The notes below the pieces were generated by a model, which was not told the origin of the DNA, ran no database searches, and saw nothing but the letters and a program-made list of their open reading frames with translations. Of a DNA stretch of 5,362 nt, positions 4,960 to 5,362 are shown one piece after another. Origin of the DNA: an uncultured Collinsella sp. Lineage in GTDB: Bacteria; Actinomycetota; Coriobacteriia; Coriobacteriales; Coriobacteriaceae. Numbering within the stretch: the first letter of the stretch is position 1; each line of letters opens with the position of its first letter. Position numbers and translations under genes: made by a program. The stretch lies in the NCBI GenBank assembly GCA_900759435.1, contig CAAEVD010000144.1, positions 1 through 5,362 on the forward strand. Direction: 5' to 3'.

Positions 4960-5112
4960 ATGTCGAAGGTCTTTGAAGCCCTCGCCGCCCTGGCGGCGGT
5001 GGGCACGTTTATCGTCACGTTTCTCGACTCATACGAGATCAAGTTCAGGATTCGGAGGCGCGCGCGGACTGTGCGCGATGAAGGGCGGCGGGGACGTCGC
5101 AGCAAAAAATAA
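4960..5112 (+). CDS. Small single-pass membrane protein, 50 aa, holin-like/type I toxin candidate
   Basis: The protein has a short N-terminus (MSKVFEAL), one hydrophobic segment (about residues 4-22, ending GTFIVTFL), then DSYEIKF and a very basic tail (RIRRRARTVRDEGRRGRRSKK). This is a one-span membrane protein with a cationic cytoplasmic end by the positive-inside rule. GGAGGTG lies 7 bases before the ATG, among the best ribosome sites in the window, which supports a real gene. FEAL followed by GTFIV resembles small holin-like toxins of Gram-positive plasmids and chromosomes, which depolarise the membrane; I recall the pattern but cannot verify it, and those proteins are mostly shorter (about 30-35 aa). 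It has its own leader and two stem-loops downstream. Other possibilities are an entry-exclusion or membrane-anchoring peptide. Confidence 0.75.
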   Translation: MSKVFEALAALAAVGTFIVTFLDSYEIKFRIRRRARTVRDEGRRGRRSKK

Positions 5113-5136
5113 GGCCGGGGTTGCAGCCCCGGCCTT
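5103..5136. terminator. Stem-loop overlapping the stop of the small gene, with its T-tract on the minus strand
   Basis: AAGGCCGGGG (5111-5120) pairs perfectly with CCCCGGCCTT (5127-5136) around a six-base loop. On the minus strand the stem is followed by ATTTTTT (complement of 5104-5110), a textbook intrinsic terminator for transcription coming from the right. On the plus strand only TTGAACC follows, so plus termination would be weak. It may terminate relaxase-strand readthrough or an antisense RNA to the small gene's 3' end. Confidence 0.75.
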
Positions 5137-5214
5137 TGAACCTGAAATCCGCATCGCCCGCGTAACCGGTTAGCCACCTGCGCGGGGTCCGCTTCTTTCA
5201 TTTCTGATTTTACC
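5137..5214. other. Non-coding stretch between the two stem-loops
   Basis: No credible gene is present. It holds a 10-bp palindrome TAACCGGTTA (5163-5172) and, on the minus strand, TAAAAT (complement of 5207-5212), a possible -10 for an antisense transcript ending at the 5103-5136 stem-loop. The -35 for that promoter is poor. Confidence 0.35.
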
Positions 5215-5254
5215 CGGTGGGGCGGCTCTTTTGCAGCCGCTCCACCGTTTTTTT
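5215..5254 (+). terminator. Rho-independent terminator of the small membrane gene
   Basis: CGGTGGGGCGGCT (5215-5227) pairs with AGCCGCTCCACCG (5235-5247), a 13-bp stem with one G-U pair and loop CTTTTGC, followed by seven Ts (5248-5254) on the plus strand. It sits about 100 bases after the small gene's stop and about 40 bases before the end of the convergent relaxase gene, leaving a 3' UTR of about 140 nt. Confidence 0.88.
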
Positions 5255-5296
5255 ACGCCTGCCACCAAGGGTGCCCGAAGGCACCGTGCGGCGGCG

Positions 5297-5362
5297 CTAG
5301 TGCTTGGGCCCGCGGCGCTTCTGCTCGGGCGTCGGCGGCTCGCGCCGACGCCGGGTTTCACC
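5297..5362 (-). CDS. mobA: C-terminal end of the MOBQ relaxase (wraps around from position 1)
   Basis: Read on the minus strand from 5362, the first ten bases repeat bases 10-1, so the relaxase codons GGT GAA ACC are continued in the same frame by CGG and 17 further codons to a TAG at 5297-5299. The added tail is basic and proline-rich and ends PPTPEQKRRGPKH, a credible hydrophilic relaxase C-terminus. Simple butt-joining of 5362 to 1 without removing the overlap would instead give a stop one codon after the junction. A 9-bp inverted repeat (5328-5336 with 5344-5352) lies in this coding end. The alternative is that the window is a linear piece whose relaxase truly continues elsewhere; the in-frame join makes that unlikely. 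Confidence 0.8.
   Translation of the reverse strand, partial: GETRRRREPPTPEQKRRGPKH
5353..5362. repeat. Terminal overlap, copy 2 (circular closure)
   Basis: Same ten bases as 1-10; see that entry. Only one copy should be kept in the circular molecule. Confidence 0.8.

Noticed and set aside
5328..5352. Inverted repeat GGCGTCGGC/GCCGACGCC as a relaxase terminator
   Set aside because: It lies before the relaxase stop codon in its reading direction and has no T-tract; it is probably a by-product of GC-rich codons.
5170..5361. 63-codon minus-strand frame across the right end
   Set aside because: It overlaps the relaxase tail in another frame and runs through the 5215-5247 terminator stem; composition is shadow-like.
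1..5362. CRISPR array, tRNA/rRNA genes, insertion sequence or transposase
   Set aside because: No regularly spaced repeats of CRISPR size, no tRNA-like cloverleaf and no transposase motifs were seen. The matching ends are in the same orientation, so they are not terminal inverted repeats.

Overview
The window looks like a complete small mobilizable plasmid of about 5.35 kb, written out linearly with a short overlap. The first 10 bases (1-10) are identical to the last 10 (5353-5362). When the ends are joined through that overlap, the minus-strand relaxase frame that runs off position 1 continues into the right end and stops at a TAG (5297-5299). DNA is strongly GC-rich, and the genes use GC-rich third positions and good Shine-Dalgarno sites. 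This points to a high-GC bacterium. An actinobacterium, perhaps a gut Coriobacteriia/Eggerthellaceae member, is my best guess, but that is inference from general character and not from any marker gene.

Layout. (i) Mobilization module: a RSF1010-type MOBQ relaxase (minus, 1330 down to 1, then 5352 to 5297). It diverges from a two-gene plus-strand operon, a small MobC/TraD-like accessory protein (1685-2008) and a 108-aa protein of unknown function (2005-2331) joined by an ATGA overlap. The gap between them (1331-1684) holds an oriT with the MOBQ nic core TAAGTGCGCCCT next to an inverted repeat. (ii) A strong stem-loop (2356-2390) separates this operon from the convergent replication module. (iii) Replication/maintenance module: a 634-aa archaeo-eukaryotic-type primase replication protein with a C-terminal helix-turn-helix (minus, 4761-2857). 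It overlaps by 20 bases a 160-aa helix-turn-helix plus coiled-coil protein (2876-2394). (iv) A 50-aa one-pass membrane protein (plus, 4960-5112), divergent from rep, with its own strong ribosome site and two stem-loops behind it.

How it fits together: the primase-like Rep would initiate replication. The HTH/coiled-coil protein is probably a copy-control, replication-accessory or segregation factor made from the same mRNA. Relaxase plus MobC-like protein would process oriT for transfer by another element's secretion system, since no type IV secretion genes are present. The small membrane protein could be a maintenance (type I toxin-like) gene.

The most unusual signal is at the rep/HTH-gene boundary: an 18-bp perfect palindrome (2901-2918) whose 16-bp core, TGTTTCCCGGGAAACA, combines the outer bases of the ParB site parS with the centre of the Noc site. 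Around it are several TCGGGAA, TTTCACG and TTCCCGTTT copies. No ParB, Noc or ParA gene is visible, so the palindrome may be a target for the plasmid's own HTH proteins or for the host chromosome's ParB/Noc.
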